Assembly (NCBI RefSeq): GCF_000169175.1
Contig: NZ_AAWS01000001.1
Coordinates: 1 to 64,000 of the forward strand
DNA from: Microscilla marina ATCC 23134
GTDB lineage: Bacteria; Bacteroidota; Bacteroidia; Cytophagales; Microscillaceae
Reading direction: 5' to 3'
DNA length: 64,000 nucleotides
How positions within the stretch are numbered: position 1 is the first letter of the stretch; every line of letters starts with the position of its first letter. The notes below the pieces were generated by a model. It was not told where the DNA came from. It saw nothing but the letters and a program-made list of their open reading frames with translations, and did no database searches. This document shows, one piece after another, positions 24,817 through 35,101 of this stretch. The position numbers were made by a program, and so were the translations under genes.

Positions 24817-27800
24817 ATGTCTGAGAACCAAGAATTATATTATCGTGACGGTACCAGTCAGTTGCAACGAACGCAGGCAGCGTTGGACAAAGACTATGTG
24901 CGCATAGAAGAACGGACTATAGAAGACTGGCTCAAATTTGCTGAGAAGTACGCCGAAGGGCTTAATTTCTATGCTGCCAACAATGAAATACAGGGCAACT
25001 GGAGTGGTTTTTTGAGCGGCAATGTCAGCAAAGAAGAAATGATGGCTTACCTGAAAGACCCTGCGAGCCTTGCCGACCAACCCAGTAAGCAAGAGTGGAT
25101 GTCGCGCCCGCATTTTGTGTTGTTGCTTACCTTTTTGCAACTGTTAGACCAACACCTTAAGCCCGCCCTCAATCACATACTGCCGCGCCACCTGGACTAC
25201 TACTACCACGAGGTACTACAGTTTGTTCAAAAACCCGCCCAACCCGACCGGGTATACCTGATGTTTGAACTGGCAAAGAACTATGCCAATGACCGCTTTT
25301 TGTTGGCAGAAAACACTGAACTACTGGCGGGTAAGGATAGCACTGGCAAAGACTTGATTTATAAGACTGGGCAAAGGCTGATGATCAACCGTGCCAAGGT
25401 GGCGCAAATAAAGAGCACATTTATCAATCGGGAGGTAAAACAGCCCGATAGTTACCAACTACCAGGAGGCTTTTATCAAATGCTAAAGCTTGCCCTGGGG
25501 CAGGTAACCACTGGCAACGATGTAACGCTGAAACCTGGAGCCGACTTGCCCGTGCCCGGAATATTGGGGTTTGCCAGTGCGCCTACCGACCAGACCGCTG
25601 CAGCCTTTTTTGCCAAAGTAAAAACCGCCCTGGCTTTTGCCAATGATGAACTGCACCTGTCGTTTGCTGACCTGCGTTTGTTGATGCACCTCAAGCAAAA
25701 CCGTGACAATGACAGCCACCAATGGGCACAAATCAATCAGGAGCTCGCAAATATGAAAAATGGAGGTGCCTACACCTCCAAAGACTTCGTGGCAAACTTT
25801 ACCGCTGCTACCGGGCATTCGCCCTTAGACGATACGGTGTACCAGGTAGTACAAAGTGTAAACAGTGTGTATGACCTTTACCAGGAACTCAACCTGGCCA
25901 CTACCGGGCAATATGACTTGTTTAAAACTTTGCAAGAACCCTTGGAAAACCAGGGGTATGCCGACATTAACCGGGTGAGAAACCTGCGCACCTTTATCAA
26001 TGATAATTTTTATAGCGGGAGCAGTGATGATAATGTAGCCAACCAAAACTTCAATAATTTTCATCAGATGATGCAGGTGCGGATTGAAGTATACGACGAA
26101 TGGCTTGAGATACAAGAAAGGCTCAATAACATTGCTGACCTAAGCAATGAAGCCGATTTTGAGGACATCGAGTTACCCAATTTTGACCAATTGTTGGAAA
26201 GCAAGTATGGCAGTATGCCTAACTTTGCTATGGTAGATGCCAGTATTACTACCCTGGACAACTACTTTGATACGTTGACCAGCCTTGAGCAGTATTTTGC
26301 CTTATTTATGGAAGAAATTCAGCAGTTGCTGGAGAGTGCCCTGGTAAAACGAGACCAACAAACGGTGACAGATTTACTCTACAAGGCACACCAACAAAAA
26401 AGAACGGTCATTAGACAAAAAGAACTGGCAGCACTTGATAAAACCTCTGACACGCTGTTTAAAGCAGCATTTGGGCAACCCAACCCTGGCGACGATTATC
26501 CCATGTTGCCTGCCGGTAGCAGCACGCTCGAAGATTTATTGCCACTGCTGGAGGCTGACCCACCCGACGAAACCGCCCAAAGGTATGTAACCAATGTACT
26601 TAAGCTGACTACCAAAGATTTTAAATTTATCATTGCCCTTTGTACACAACACAGTGGGGGCTTTGTGGCACCTGCCTGGCAATGGAACAAAGCTCATCGT
26701 TTATTGGCAGAAGCCGAAGCCAAAATCAGGGGAGGAGTCCTTGCCACTGGCCCGGTGATTACTCAACTAAACGGCTTGTATGCCTTTGAAGATGCCACCG
26801 TAGCTACTACAGGAGACCAGGACGAAACATTTGATCGGTGGCGTACTTTTGGCAGAGTAGAAGCTGACAAACTTACCCAATTGGGCATCGCCATCCATTC
26901 GCCCGTGTTGGCACTTTCGGGAGGGGAACGCTCCATTGAGCTTAGTCTGGAGCTCAACCCCAACCTGACCCCGGCTCAAGAGCAGGCAATACAAGCGATT
27001 GACTTGGAGGATAACCCTTTTGGGGCAGAACTAACCACCGGGAAGGGTTGGCAGACCGTCACTGGTTTTGCCTCTATTACTTTTACTACTTCCTCGGCAG
27101 CAGATCCTGACACGGGCAACCCGATTTATACCAAAATACTCAAAATCGTGTGTACCCTTACCAGCGACTTTGACCCGGTACAAGCACTGAGCCCCGATGC
27201 TGAAGGCTACCTCGCCCCCGAACCTGCTTTACGCTTATTGGTAGGGCAACCAGGGCTGGAACTGGGCGAACTCACCGCCCACGACTTGTTTAGTCGGGTA
27301 TTGCTCAAAAAAATAGACCTCAAAGTAATGGTACAAAACCTGGTACCCTCGCACATACGCAACGATGTAGCCACCTTGCAGGCAAAAGAAGCCTTTGCCC
27401 CCTTTGGTACCACTCCTGTGGCAAAATCTAACTTCTATTTTACCCACCCCGAGTTGATGTTCAAGCAGTTGGACACCGTAGCGTTGCAGTTGAATTGGTT
27501 GGGGATGCCCGGGAACTGGAACGCTTACTATAACCATTATAGTAACCGGGACGCAGCTAATATAAAAGCCACCTTAGACTTGTACGACCAGGGAGTGAAA
27601 CGGCGTTTTTCGATCAATGATGCCACCGAAGACTTTGAACTCTTGAATAGTACTGGCGTTGATTTATCGCTGGATGCTTCCATTGAGAGTACCAGGCCTT
27701 TTGGGTATACACCATTGGCTGCCACTCCAGCAACCAACGATTTGTTTGCCCACCCACGTTACTTTGTGCTGCAACTGGGCAACGTAGACTTTGGACACAG

Positions 27801-29292
27801 CGAATACCCGGTGCTTGCGGCTTCCAAATCGACCCAGCTGGCTATAGACCTGCAAGGCTCTGGCACTGTCGTGGCAACAGATTACCAGGTAAATGCCCCT
27901 TATACTCCCGAACTACAAAACTTTAGCATTCATTATACCGCCAGCGTAAGCATAGGCGAAGAGGAAGCGGCTGCCTCAACTAACCCAGCGACCATGTTGC
28001 ATTTGCATCCTTTTGGACACGCAACTGTAGGGCAGGAGCAGGTTAAAGAAATTACATTTTTACCCTCCTATACCCAAGAAGGCTACCTTTACCTGGGCAT
28101 CAAAGACCTGGACCCTCCCTATGACCTCAGCTTGTTGTTTAGAATGGCAGAAGGCAGCGCCAACCCTGACCTTGCCCCGCCTAACATAGACTGGCGCTAC
28201 CTGGTAAATGATGAGTGGAAAATACTGACCCAACAAGGGCGCATTATTACCGATGACAGCAATGGCTTGCTCAATAGCGGGATTATCAAACTCAGGATTC
28301 CGGCAGAAGCCAACGATGTACACCAGCTAATGCCCACGGGCTACTACTGGCTCCGGGCAAGCGTGCGCAACCATAGCAAAGGGCTCAGCGATGCCATTGG
28401 CATTCATGCCCAGGCAGTAGAGGCAGTGTTTGAGAACCGCCAAAACGACCCGCAACACCTCCAAACCCCCTTGCCTGCCCACAGTATCCAGCGTACCTAC
28501 CTGCCCCAAGCTGAAATTAAGGGCGTAAGTCAGCCTTATGGCTCGTTTGGTGGGCAAACCATAGAGTCTCTGGGGCGTTTGAACACCCGCATAAGCGAGC
28601 GCTTGCGCCACAAAAACCGGGCAGTGAATATCTGGGACTATGAAAGGCTCGTATTAGAAGCTTTTTCGGAGGTATATAAAGCGAAATGCTTGCCCGGTGA
28701 GTTGCTCAACGATGGCACACCAGGAGAAGTAAGGCTCATTGTAGTACCCAATATTGGAGGCATTCGCCCTTACGACCCCTTCAAGCCCAAGCTATCGGGC
28801 GATGTGTTGCAGGCGATTGAAGGCTACCTCAAACAAAGAATGTCCGCCCCGGCAAACGTGACGGTACGCAACCCAGTATACCACGAGCTAAAAATATTTA
28901 TGCAGGTGGTATTCTATGAAGAGTATCAGGCAGATAATAAGTATTACCTGGAGATACTGCACCAGGTGTTGCAAGAATACTTGGCGCCCTGGGCGTTCGA
29001 CACGGGTGCCGACATTGCCCTGGGAGGCAAGCTATACCCCAACTTGATCGTAGATTTTGTAGAACGGCTGGAGTATGTCGACTACATCAACAATTTTAGC
29101 ATGACCTATAACGACGGCGAACATATATTGCCGGTAACCCCCGAAGAAATGCAAACCGGACTGATAGCCCAACAAGCAGACGTGGTGTGGGTGTCGGCGC
29201 GCGAACACCGCTTGTCGGCCATTGGCAACGTGGGCGCTAAGGGTACTGGTGTGGGGTATATGATGGTTTCCAATGACTTTACGGTGGCTTAA
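24817..29292 (+). CDS. eCIS baseplate J-like wedge protein (Pvc11-like), 1491 aa
   Basis: Large wedge protein. The last 300 residues carry the baseplate J/gp6 signature: LGRLNTRISERLRHKNRAV, WDYERLVLEAFSEVYKAKCL, VRLIVVPNIGG, GYLKQRMSAPANVTVRNPVY and LGGKLYPNLIVDFVERL. Pvc11 relatives are usually near 1000 residues, so this is about half again as long. The extra length is mainly in a helical N-terminal half (about 80-700) and a beta-rich middle. Together with the 1206-residue protein downstream it would build a large baseplate periphery. A 121-base gap then separates it from the fibre genes. Confidence 0.88.
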   Translation: MSENQELYYRDGTSQLQRTQAALDKDYVRIEERTIEDWLKFAEKYAEGLNFYAANNEIQGNWSGFLSGNVSKEEMMAYLKDPASLADQPSKQEWMSRPHFVLLLTFLQLLDQHLKPALNHILPRHLDYYYHEVLQFVQKPAQPDRVYLMFELAKNYANDRFLLAENTELLAGKDSTGKDLIYKTGQRLMINRAKVAQIKSTFINREVKQPDSYQLPGGFYQMLKLALGQVTTGNDVTLKPGADLPVPGILGFASAPTDQTAAAFFAKVKTALAFANDELHLSFADLRLLMHLKQNRDNDSHQWAQINQELANMKNGGAYTSKDFVANFTAATGHSPLDDTVYQVVQSVNSVYDLYQELNLATTGQYDLFKTLQEPLENQGYADINRVRNLRTFINDNFYSGSSDDNVANQNFNNFHQMMQVRIEVYDEWLEIQERLNNIADLSNEADFEDIELPNFDQLLESKYGSMPNFAMVDASITTLDNYFDTLTSLEQYFALFMEEIQQLLESALVKRDQQTVTDLLYKAHQQKRTVIRQKELAALDKTSDTLFKAAFGQPNPGDDYPMLPAGSSTLEDLLPLLEADPPDETAQRYVTNVLKLTTKDFKFIIALCTQHSGGFVAPAWQWNKAHRLLAEAEAKIRGGVLATGPVITQLNGLYAFEDATVATTGDQDETFDRWRTFGRVEADKLTQLGIAIHSPVLALSGGERSIELSLELNPNLTPAQEQAIQAIDLEDNPFGAELTTGKGWQTVTGFASITFTTSSAADPDTGNPIYTKILKIVCTLTSDFDPVQALSPDAEGYLAPEPALRLLVGQPGLELGELTAHDLFSRVLLKKIDLKVMVQNLVPSHIRNDVATLQAKEAFAPFGTTPVAKSNFYFTHPELMFKQLDTVALQLNWLGMPGNWNAYYNHYSNRDAANIKATLDLYDQGVKRRFSINDATEDFELLNSTGVDLSLDASIESTRPFGYTPLAATPATNDLFAHPRYFVLQLGNVDFGHSEYPVLAASKSTQLAIDLQGSGTVVATDYQVNAPYTPELQNFSIHYTASVSIGEEEAAASTNPATMLHLHPFGHATVGQEQVKEITFLPSYTQEGYLYLGIKDLDPPYDLSLLFRMAEGSANPDLAPPNIDWRYLVNDEWKILTQQGRIITDDSNGLLNSGIIKLRIPAEANDVHQLMPTGYYWLRASVRNHSKGLSDAIGIHAQAVEAVFENRQNDPQHLQTPLPAHSIQRTYLPQAEIKGVSQPYGSFGGQTIESLGRLNTRISERLRHKNRAVNIWDYERLVLEAFSEVYKAKCLPGELLNDGTPGEVRLIVVPNIGGIRPYDPFKPKLSGDVLQAIEGYLKQRMSAPANVTVRNPVYHELKIFMQVVFYEEYQADNKYYLEILHQVLQEYLAPWAFDTGADIALGGKLYPNLIVDFVERLEYVDYINNFSMTYNDGEHILPVTPEEMQTGLIAQQADVVWVSAREHRLSAIGNVGAKGTGVGYMMVSNDFTVA

Positions 29293-29413
29293 GGTTTTTT
29301 AAAAAAATGGTAAAATGATAGAGTAGTAGCGCGAAGCGATTTCTCAATTATGAGAAAAACTCCCGACTCCCAACTATCGACTAATTTATCTCAATTGACA
29401 TAAACAAATCACC

Positions 29414-30922
29414 ATGAATTTTCAGGATTTTTTAATCAACACTACCACCGCCCGGAGCGGTTTGAAGCCCTCATTTAACACGGGCGAAACACCTACGCAG
29501 CAAAACTTCCATGATTTGATTGATGGTTTGTTTTTGCTACAGGACGACAGTGTATACAAAGACGCCAACAACGGCTTGGCGGTCAGAACGGGGGCGGACG
29601 ACCAGGCATTGCTGTTTTTTGACCACGAGTCGCAAGACCTGACCTGGTCGCTGGAGATCAAAGACGGGTTGCACATCAAAGACAAAGACGGCAACGCGCG
29701 ATTTTCGGTATTGAGCGATGGTAAGGTGGGCATTGGAAACATTACACCTTCAGCTTGCCTGCATGTGGTGTCTGATGCTGCTTCATTGCAAGACAATACT
29801 GCCCAGTTTTATGCACCAAATATTGGAGAATCTTCTAGCCATATTCATTGGGGCGCAACCGGTGATTGGTACATTCGCTCGGCAGCTCCTGAAGGAAAGG
29901 TGGTGATACAAGATGGTGGTGTTGGCAATGTAGGCATTGGTACCGATGGCCCTGGACAAAAGCTAGACATCAAAGGAAAACTGAGGGTGTCTGATCAAGC
30001 GACCAATACCGAGAACGTAGACATTTATTACCAAAACGCTGACGTAAATGAAACCTTATATAGCAATAGTTATCCCGATCAGCACGAGCGGGCGGTTATT
30101 TTAAGACCTAATGCTTACCAAGATGGGGCAGGAGCCGGTGGAGCAGGTTTTCAATTCTGGACTCAAGGCATTACTGGAGGAAGCCACCCTAACTATGAGA
30201 AAGGGCACATTCAGGCAATGGTGATTAGGAAAAACGGCAATATAGGCATTGGTACGGCTAGTCCTGGCGAAAAATTAAATGTATACAATGGTAATATCAG
30301 ACTTGACAATGGTTTTATGAGGTTTGATAATACACCAAGTTCACCCAGTGGTATTACAGGCTACTGTTTGGTGTTTTACCGAGACGGTTCTTATTATAAC
30401 TATAATACAGGATTTGGTAAGTCAAGCGATAAAGATGTATGGTTTAATGTACATGAAGGCTCTTTTAAATATACTTGGGCAGGTTATGATAGGCTTACTA
30501 TTAATTTGAGATCAAATACCAGTGCATACTATGTGATAGATGCCCATGGCAAAATTGCTTCGTCAGATGGATTAGTACATTCCTCTGACCTCCGTTTCAA
30601 AAAAGACATTACACCTATTACCTCAGAGGCGATTACAAAACTAGGACAACTGCAAGGGAAAACCTTTCAATGGCGTACCGAAGAGTTCAAAGAAAAAAAC
30701 TTTTCTGAAGGTACTAAAATAGGATTTATTGCGCAGGAAATGCTGAATGTATATCCTGAGTTGGTTAATGAAGGAGGGGATGGGTATTACTCAATAAACT
30801 ATTCTGGCTTAATACCCATACTCACCGAAGCAGTCAAAGACCTAAATAATAAAAATGAAGCTTTGGAGGCGCGGGTGCTCCATCTGGAAAAATTGGTGCT
30901 GAGCGCAAATATAGAGGCTTAG
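29414..30922 (+). CDS. eCIS tail fibre 1 with S74 chaperone domain, 502 aa
   Basis: Modular fibre. An N-terminal docking segment (FQDFLINTTTARSGLKPSFN, GETPTQQNFHDLIDGLFL) is shared with the two following genes. The shaft has GKVGIGN, GNVGIGT and GNIGIGT turns followed by variable globular modules. The C-terminal intramolecular chaperone (from about 388) has the S74 motif SSDLRFKKDI with the Ser and Lys of the self-cleavage dyad, then FIAQEML and a coiled coil (NNKNEALEARVLHLEKLV). The chaperone folds the trimer and may cut itself off. Fibres bind the target surface and thus set specificity. Confidence 0.88.
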   Translation: MNFQDFLINTTTARSGLKPSFNTGETPTQQNFHDLIDGLFLLQDDSVYKDANNGLAVRTGADDQALLFFDHESQDLTWSLEIKDGLHIKDKDGNARFSVLSDGKVGIGNITPSACLHVVSDAASLQDNTAQFYAPNIGESSSHIHWGATGDWYIRSAAPEGKVVIQDGGVGNVGIGTDGPGQKLDIKGKLRVSDQATNTENVDIYYQNADVNETLYSNSYPDQHERAVILRPNAYQDGAGAGGAGFQFWTQGITGGSHPNYEKGHIQAMVIRKNGNIGIGTASPGEKLNVYNGNIRLDNGFMRFDNTPSSPSGITGYCLVFYRDGSYYNYNTGFGKSSDKDVWFNVHEGSFKYTWAGYDRLTINLRSNTSAYYVIDAHGKIASSDGLVHSSDLRFKKDITPITSEAITKLGQLQGKTFQWRTEEFKEKNFSEGTKIGFIAQEMLNVYPELVNEGGDGYYSINYSGLIPILTEAVKDLNNKNEALEARVLHLEKLVLSANIEA

Positions 30923-31102
30923 GATAGGCGGTAGCTTCTACAGGCGGTTAGTTTTTAGCCGAAAGGCAAAAGCACCAATGAACTCATAGGACAAGCAGAT
31001 CCCTCAATTATTCGAGATGACAAGAAGGTGGCGCTTTGCGAACCATTTAAACCATTAAGCAATTTTAGTACTTACCTCAAACTGGTTTCACTGTAACCCT
31101 AA
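30923..31102. repeat. duplicated intergenic segment between fibres 1 and 2
   Basis: About 170 bases, nearly identical to 32933-33115: shared words include GCGGTTAG, GCCGAAAGGCAAAAG, GACAAGAAGGTGGCGCTTTG and CAAACTGGTTTCACTGTAAC, ending at the next ATG. It was copied with the fibre genes as one tandem unit. No terminator or promoter is obvious. Confidence 0.8.
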
Positions 31103-32932
31103 ATGAACATGAACTTTCAGACATTATTTAATAATACCACCACCAATCGGGACAATCTTAAGCCCGCCTTTAATGTGGGCGAAATACCGACCCAACAACA
31201 TTTTTATGACCTGATTGAAGGCTTATTTTTGCACGGCAATACCATGTACAAAGCCGAAAACAGTGGTTTGGCGATTCAGGCAGGCACTGATACCGACAAA
31301 ACCGCCCTGCTGCTATACACCGATGCCACCTCTGAACCCGCCTGGCAACTAGGTGTTGCCAATGGTTTTGAGTTGAAAGACAGTGCGGGCAATACCCAGT
31401 GGATGGTGACGAATGATGGTAAGGTAGGCATCGGTACTACCAGCCCTGGTGATGTACTATCTCTTGGAGCAAATCAACTCAATTTTGCTCCCTATGCAGA
31501 CATAGGGACTTTTACGGAGGCTGCTATCATTAAAGCATTGGGCGACTTGGTCATCGATTTTGACAATAATACCAACGATACCAGTGGCGTTTTTGCCATT
31601 ACCCATGACAATGGTGCCTCAGAAGTTTTCAGGATAAATCAAGAGGGTAAGGTAGGCATTGGTACTACCAGCCCAACCACAAGACTGGACATAACACAAG
31701 AAGCCCCAGGGATAGCCTTGAATGTAGAGACTACTACATACGCTGGCGTATCAGGTTATACAGGTATATCTTTGAAAGCTAAAGATGAGAATGACATTGT
31801 AAATGAATGGGTTCTCTATAACTCCATTTCTAATAGTACTGAATCATACAATGGCATTGGCTTTTTTGATCCTGCTGTTTCATCATATCGCCTGTTTATT
31901 AATAAAAGCGATGGCAATGTAGGCATTGGTACTACCAACCCTGCGGCATCTCTGGATATTTTGGCGCCTGCAGTGGGAGGGAATGAAGATATATTAAAAA
32001 TGAAAGTGACTGATGCCCCTAGCGATTACCTCAAGTTTGGTAATATTACTGCTGCTGCTGGGCAGTTTATGCCTAGTATTATGGCGCACCATGATACAGA
32101 CAATCGAGAAGCCTTGTTTGTGATTGGCTCTATTAGCCCCAGTTCCAATAATGGCACCAATGCTATTATGTACTTTGAGGCAAGAACTGAAGGTGCTCCT
32201 TATACTGTGCCTGAGTCCTCTACCCGCCCTCTGTTTGCTTGGGGAAGTTATAATGCAAAAAAGATGGTGATGATGGCAAATGGTAACGTAGGCATTGGTA
32301 CTACCAGTCCTCAGCATAGGCTAGACATTGATTCTAATACCAATGAAATTTTACGCTTAGATGGCTTGTACGCAAGTGGTAATGCCCCCGCTACAAAGGT
32401 GTCGTTTGGTGGGGCAGGAACCAGGTATGGTGCTGTATGGTGGGTACCCGGGCTTAATGAGTTTCAGTTTACGCAGTCAACCAATAACTGGTTTGGAGGT
32501 GCTGGTTATTATGCTAGTATTAGAGGCAATGCTATATACTCCAACAGCACCCAATTAACCTCAGATATTCGATTCAAAAAAGATATTATGCCTATTACCC
32601 ATGAGGTGATAGCCAAACTAGGTCAACTGCAAGGTAATACTTATCAATGGCGCACTGAAGAGTTTAAAAACAGAGACTTTGCGGAAGGAACGCAACTTGG
32701 TTTTATTGCCCAAGAGATGCAAGAAGTATACCCTGAGCTGGTCAATGAAGATCATCAGGGTGATTTGTCTATCAACTATACTGGGCTCATCCCGGTGTTG
32801 ACCGAAGCACTCAAAGACTTAAACAATAAAAGCGAAGAAGCTGCCAAAGACTTAAATAATAAAAACGAGGCACTGGAGGCGCGGGTCATGCACCTGGAAA
32901 AATTGGTGTTGAAGGCAAATATGGAGGCTTAA
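31103..32932 (+). CDS. eCIS tail fibre 2 with S74 chaperone domain, 609 aa
   Basis: Paralog of the preceding fibre. The docking segment is nearly the same (FQTLFNNTTTNRDNLKPAFN, GEIPTQQHFYDLIEGLFL). The shaft has four GKVGIGTTSP / GNVGIGTTNP turns separating unrelated modules. The C-terminal chaperone has SDIRFKKDIM and FIAQEMQEVYPELVNED. The coiled coil contains a duplicated DLNNK-SEEAAK block. The middle modules differ completely from fibre 1, so the three genes would display different binding heads. Confidence 0.88.
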   Translation: MNMNFQTLFNNTTTNRDNLKPAFNVGEIPTQQHFYDLIEGLFLHGNTMYKAENSGLAIQAGTDTDKTALLLYTDATSEPAWQLGVANGFELKDSAGNTQWMVTNDGKVGIGTTSPGDVLSLGANQLNFAPYADIGTFTEAAIIKALGDLVIDFDNNTNDTSGVFAITHDNGASEVFRINQEGKVGIGTTSPTTRLDITQEAPGIALNVETTTYAGVSGYTGISLKAKDENDIVNEWVLYNSISNSTESYNGIGFFDPAVSSYRLFINKSDGNVGIGTTNPAASLDILAPAVGGNEDILKMKVTDAPSDYLKFGNITAAAGQFMPSIMAHHDTDNREALFVIGSISPSSNNGTNAIMYFEARTEGAPYTVPESSTRPLFAWGSYNAKKMVMMANGNVGIGTTSPQHRLDIDSNTNEILRLDGLYASGNAPATKVSFGGAGTRYGAVWWVPGLNEFQFTQSTNNWFGGAGYYASIRGNAIYSNSTQLTSDIRFKKDIMPITHEVIAKLGQLQGNTYQWRTEEFKNRDFAEGTQLGFIAQEMQEVYPELVNEDHQGDLSINYTGLIPVLTEALKDLNNKSEEAAKDLNNKNEALEARVMHLEKLVLKANMEA

Positions 32933-33115
32933 GAGAATAATCGGGAGCTTGTGCAGGCGGTTAGCTTTTAGCCGAAAGGCAAAAGAACCAATGAGCTCAT
33001 AAGACAAGCAGATCCTTCAATTATTCGGGATGACAAGAAGGTGGCGCTTTGCGAACTATTTAAACCATTAAGCAATTTTAGTACTTAACTCAAACTGGTT
33101 TCACTGTAACCCTAA
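32933..33115. repeat. duplicated intergenic segment between fibres 2 and 3
   Basis: Second copy of the segment at 30923-31102, with few differences, ending at the start codon of fibre 3. It marks the boundary of the tandem-duplicated fibre unit. Confidence 0.8.
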
Positions 33116-35041
33116 ATGAATATGAATTTTCAGACACTACTTAATAATACTACCACCAAACGGGACACTTTGAAGCTCGCCTTTAGTGTGGGGGAGGTTC
33201 CCACCCAACAACATTTTTATGACATGATCGAAGGTTTGTTTCTACAAGACGACACCGTGTATAAAGATGTCAACAGCGGTCTGGCGATTCAGGCAGGCAT
33301 CGACACCGACAAAACCGCCCTGCTGTTATACACCGAGGCCACCTCTGACCCCGCCTGGCAACTAGGCATTGCCAATGGTTTTGAGTTGAAAGACAGTGCG
33401 GGCAATACCCAGTGGATGGTGACCAATGATGGCAACGTGGGGGTGGGTACGAATGACCCTGCAGGGAAAAAATTGTTTGTGCAAGGTGACACCAGGTTGA
33501 GCGGAAGTGTTGAAGTATGGAATGATCAGGTAGAAGGCATTGAAAATAGCTGGTTGTATGACCTGCAGTTGTTGAATGTACAAGAAGTAGACAATACTTT
33601 TTCTCGGATGATGTTCAACTCCTATAGCAGTGCATTGGCTGCCATTGGCGCCAATAGAGTGAGTGAATATCAAGGAGATTTGCATTTTCAAACCAGAAAT
33701 GGGCCTGGTTTTCTTACTACTAAAATGCATATTCGACATGATGGCAACGTAGGCATTGGTACTACCAACCCTGTTACCAAACTACATGTGCAGGATGGTG
33801 CAATGGGTACCATTCCTGAAAACGCTTTGGCAGTTTTTGAGAGCAATCAAACCAGGTATTTGCAGCTTATGATACCTGCCACTACCTACGAAACAGGTGT
33901 ATTGTTTGGCAAAGGAGCCGATTATGTAAATGGAGGCATTATATACGACAAAGACAACGCTATGCACTTGCGAACGGGGGGGAATCAAACTCGGGTTTTT
34001 GTACATTCAGGTGGCAACGTAGGCATTGGTACTATCACTCCAGATAGTACACTGACGATAGATGGAACACTAGGTTTTTATAGAAATGGACCGTCTGCTG
34101 TTAATGTCACAGTAGGGTATATCAACTACCAAGATTACCTAACCATAGGCACCCATAGTATGGCAGATGGTATCCAGTTTAAAACTGGTGCTACGGGAAG
34201 CCATACCACAAAAATGTGGATTGCTAATAATGGCAACGTAGGTATTGGTACTACCAGCCCCTCAAATACGTTGCATGTTGCTGGTAGTGCATTTATGAAC
34301 TCTTTGGATATTGCTAAACCTAGAAACGTTAATGGTACAAGTGACGGAATTGCAATTAACCCAGATAATAGTTTGAACTATATAGAGCTAACTTATGATT
34401 ATTGGGGGGGAAGTCACGGATTGTTGTTTAACTGTTATAAGAATACAAATGGTGGTAGTTTATCTAATAGTAATAATTTAAACCATGCAAATAGTGTTGG
34501 TGATTATCAGTCAGGCGCAGGTGCGGTGGTTTTTGACGCTAACGGTGGTAATATGTACTTTTTAATTTCAGGTCATTCATCAGGCAAAGATACTCCTGTA
34601 AACTGGGATGGTAGTATTTTGACATTGCAAAGGGGGGGCAACGCTACCTTTAAAGGAATGGTGTCTGCCAATGGAAGTCAATTATACTCAGATGCCCGCT
34701 TTAAGAAAGACATTACTCCAATAACTACTGGTTTAATTGCTAAGTTGGATCAGTTGCAAGGTAATACTTATCAATGGCGAAACGACGAGTTTACAGAAAG
34801 AAATTTTGTTGAAGGCACACAGCTTGGTTTTATTGCCCAAGAGATGCAAGAAGTTTTTCCTGAATTGGTGAGTGCAGACTCTGACGGCTATTTGTCTATC
34901 AACTATACTGGGCTCATCCCGGTATTGACCGAAGCCCACAAACAACAGCAACAAAACATAGAAGCGCAACAAGCCCAAATAGACAGTTTGGTGGTGCGTA
35001 TGGTAGCACTTGAAAATATGTTGGCAGCGGCTAAAAACTAG
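33116..35041 (+). CDS. eCIS tail fibre 3 with S74 chaperone domain, 641 aa
   Basis: Third fibre paralog with the same docking segment (FQTLLNNTTTKRDTLKLAFS, GEVPTQQHFYDMIEGLFL). The shaft has GNVGVGT and several GNVGIGT turns with modules not found in fibres 1 and 2. The chaperone has YSDARFKKDI and FIAQEMQEVFPELV. The last 35 residues differ from fibres 1 and 2: a Gln-rich coiled coil (EAHKQQQQNIEAQQAQIDSL). The 3' end therefore did not take part in the same duplication. From 34340 to 34600 the DNA is more AT-rich than the flanking docking and chaperone regions, which may point to an imported module. Confidence 0.88.
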   Translation: MNMNFQTLLNNTTTKRDTLKLAFSVGEVPTQQHFYDMIEGLFLQDDTVYKDVNSGLAIQAGIDTDKTALLLYTEATSDPAWQLGIANGFELKDSAGNTQWMVTNDGNVGVGTNDPAGKKLFVQGDTRLSGSVEVWNDQVEGIENSWLYDLQLLNVQEVDNTFSRMMFNSYSSALAAIGANRVSEYQGDLHFQTRNGPGFLTTKMHIRHDGNVGIGTTNPVTKLHVQDGAMGTIPENALAVFESNQTRYLQLMIPATTYETGVLFGKGADYVNGGIIYDKDNAMHLRTGGNQTRVFVHSGGNVGIGTITPDSTLTIDGTLGFYRNGPSAVNVTVGYINYQDYLTIGTHSMADGIQFKTGATGSHTTKMWIANNGNVGIGTTSPSNTLHVAGSAFMNSLDIAKPRNVNGTSDGIAINPDNSLNYIELTYDYWGGSHGLLFNCYKNTNGGSLSNSNNLNHANSVGDYQSGAGAVVFDANGGNMYFLISGHSSGKDTPVNWDGSILTLQRGGNATFKGMVSANGSQLYSDARFKKDITPITTGLIAKLDQLQGNTYQWRNDEFTERNFVEGTQLGFIAQEMQEVFPELVSADSDGYLSINYTGLIPVLTEAHKQQQQNIEAQQAQIDSLVVRMVALENMLAAAKN

Positions 35042-35101
35042 TTTTGTAGTTTGCACTAAAAGCAATGCCTTGCACAACCATCAAACCATTATAAAAGCAA
35101 C

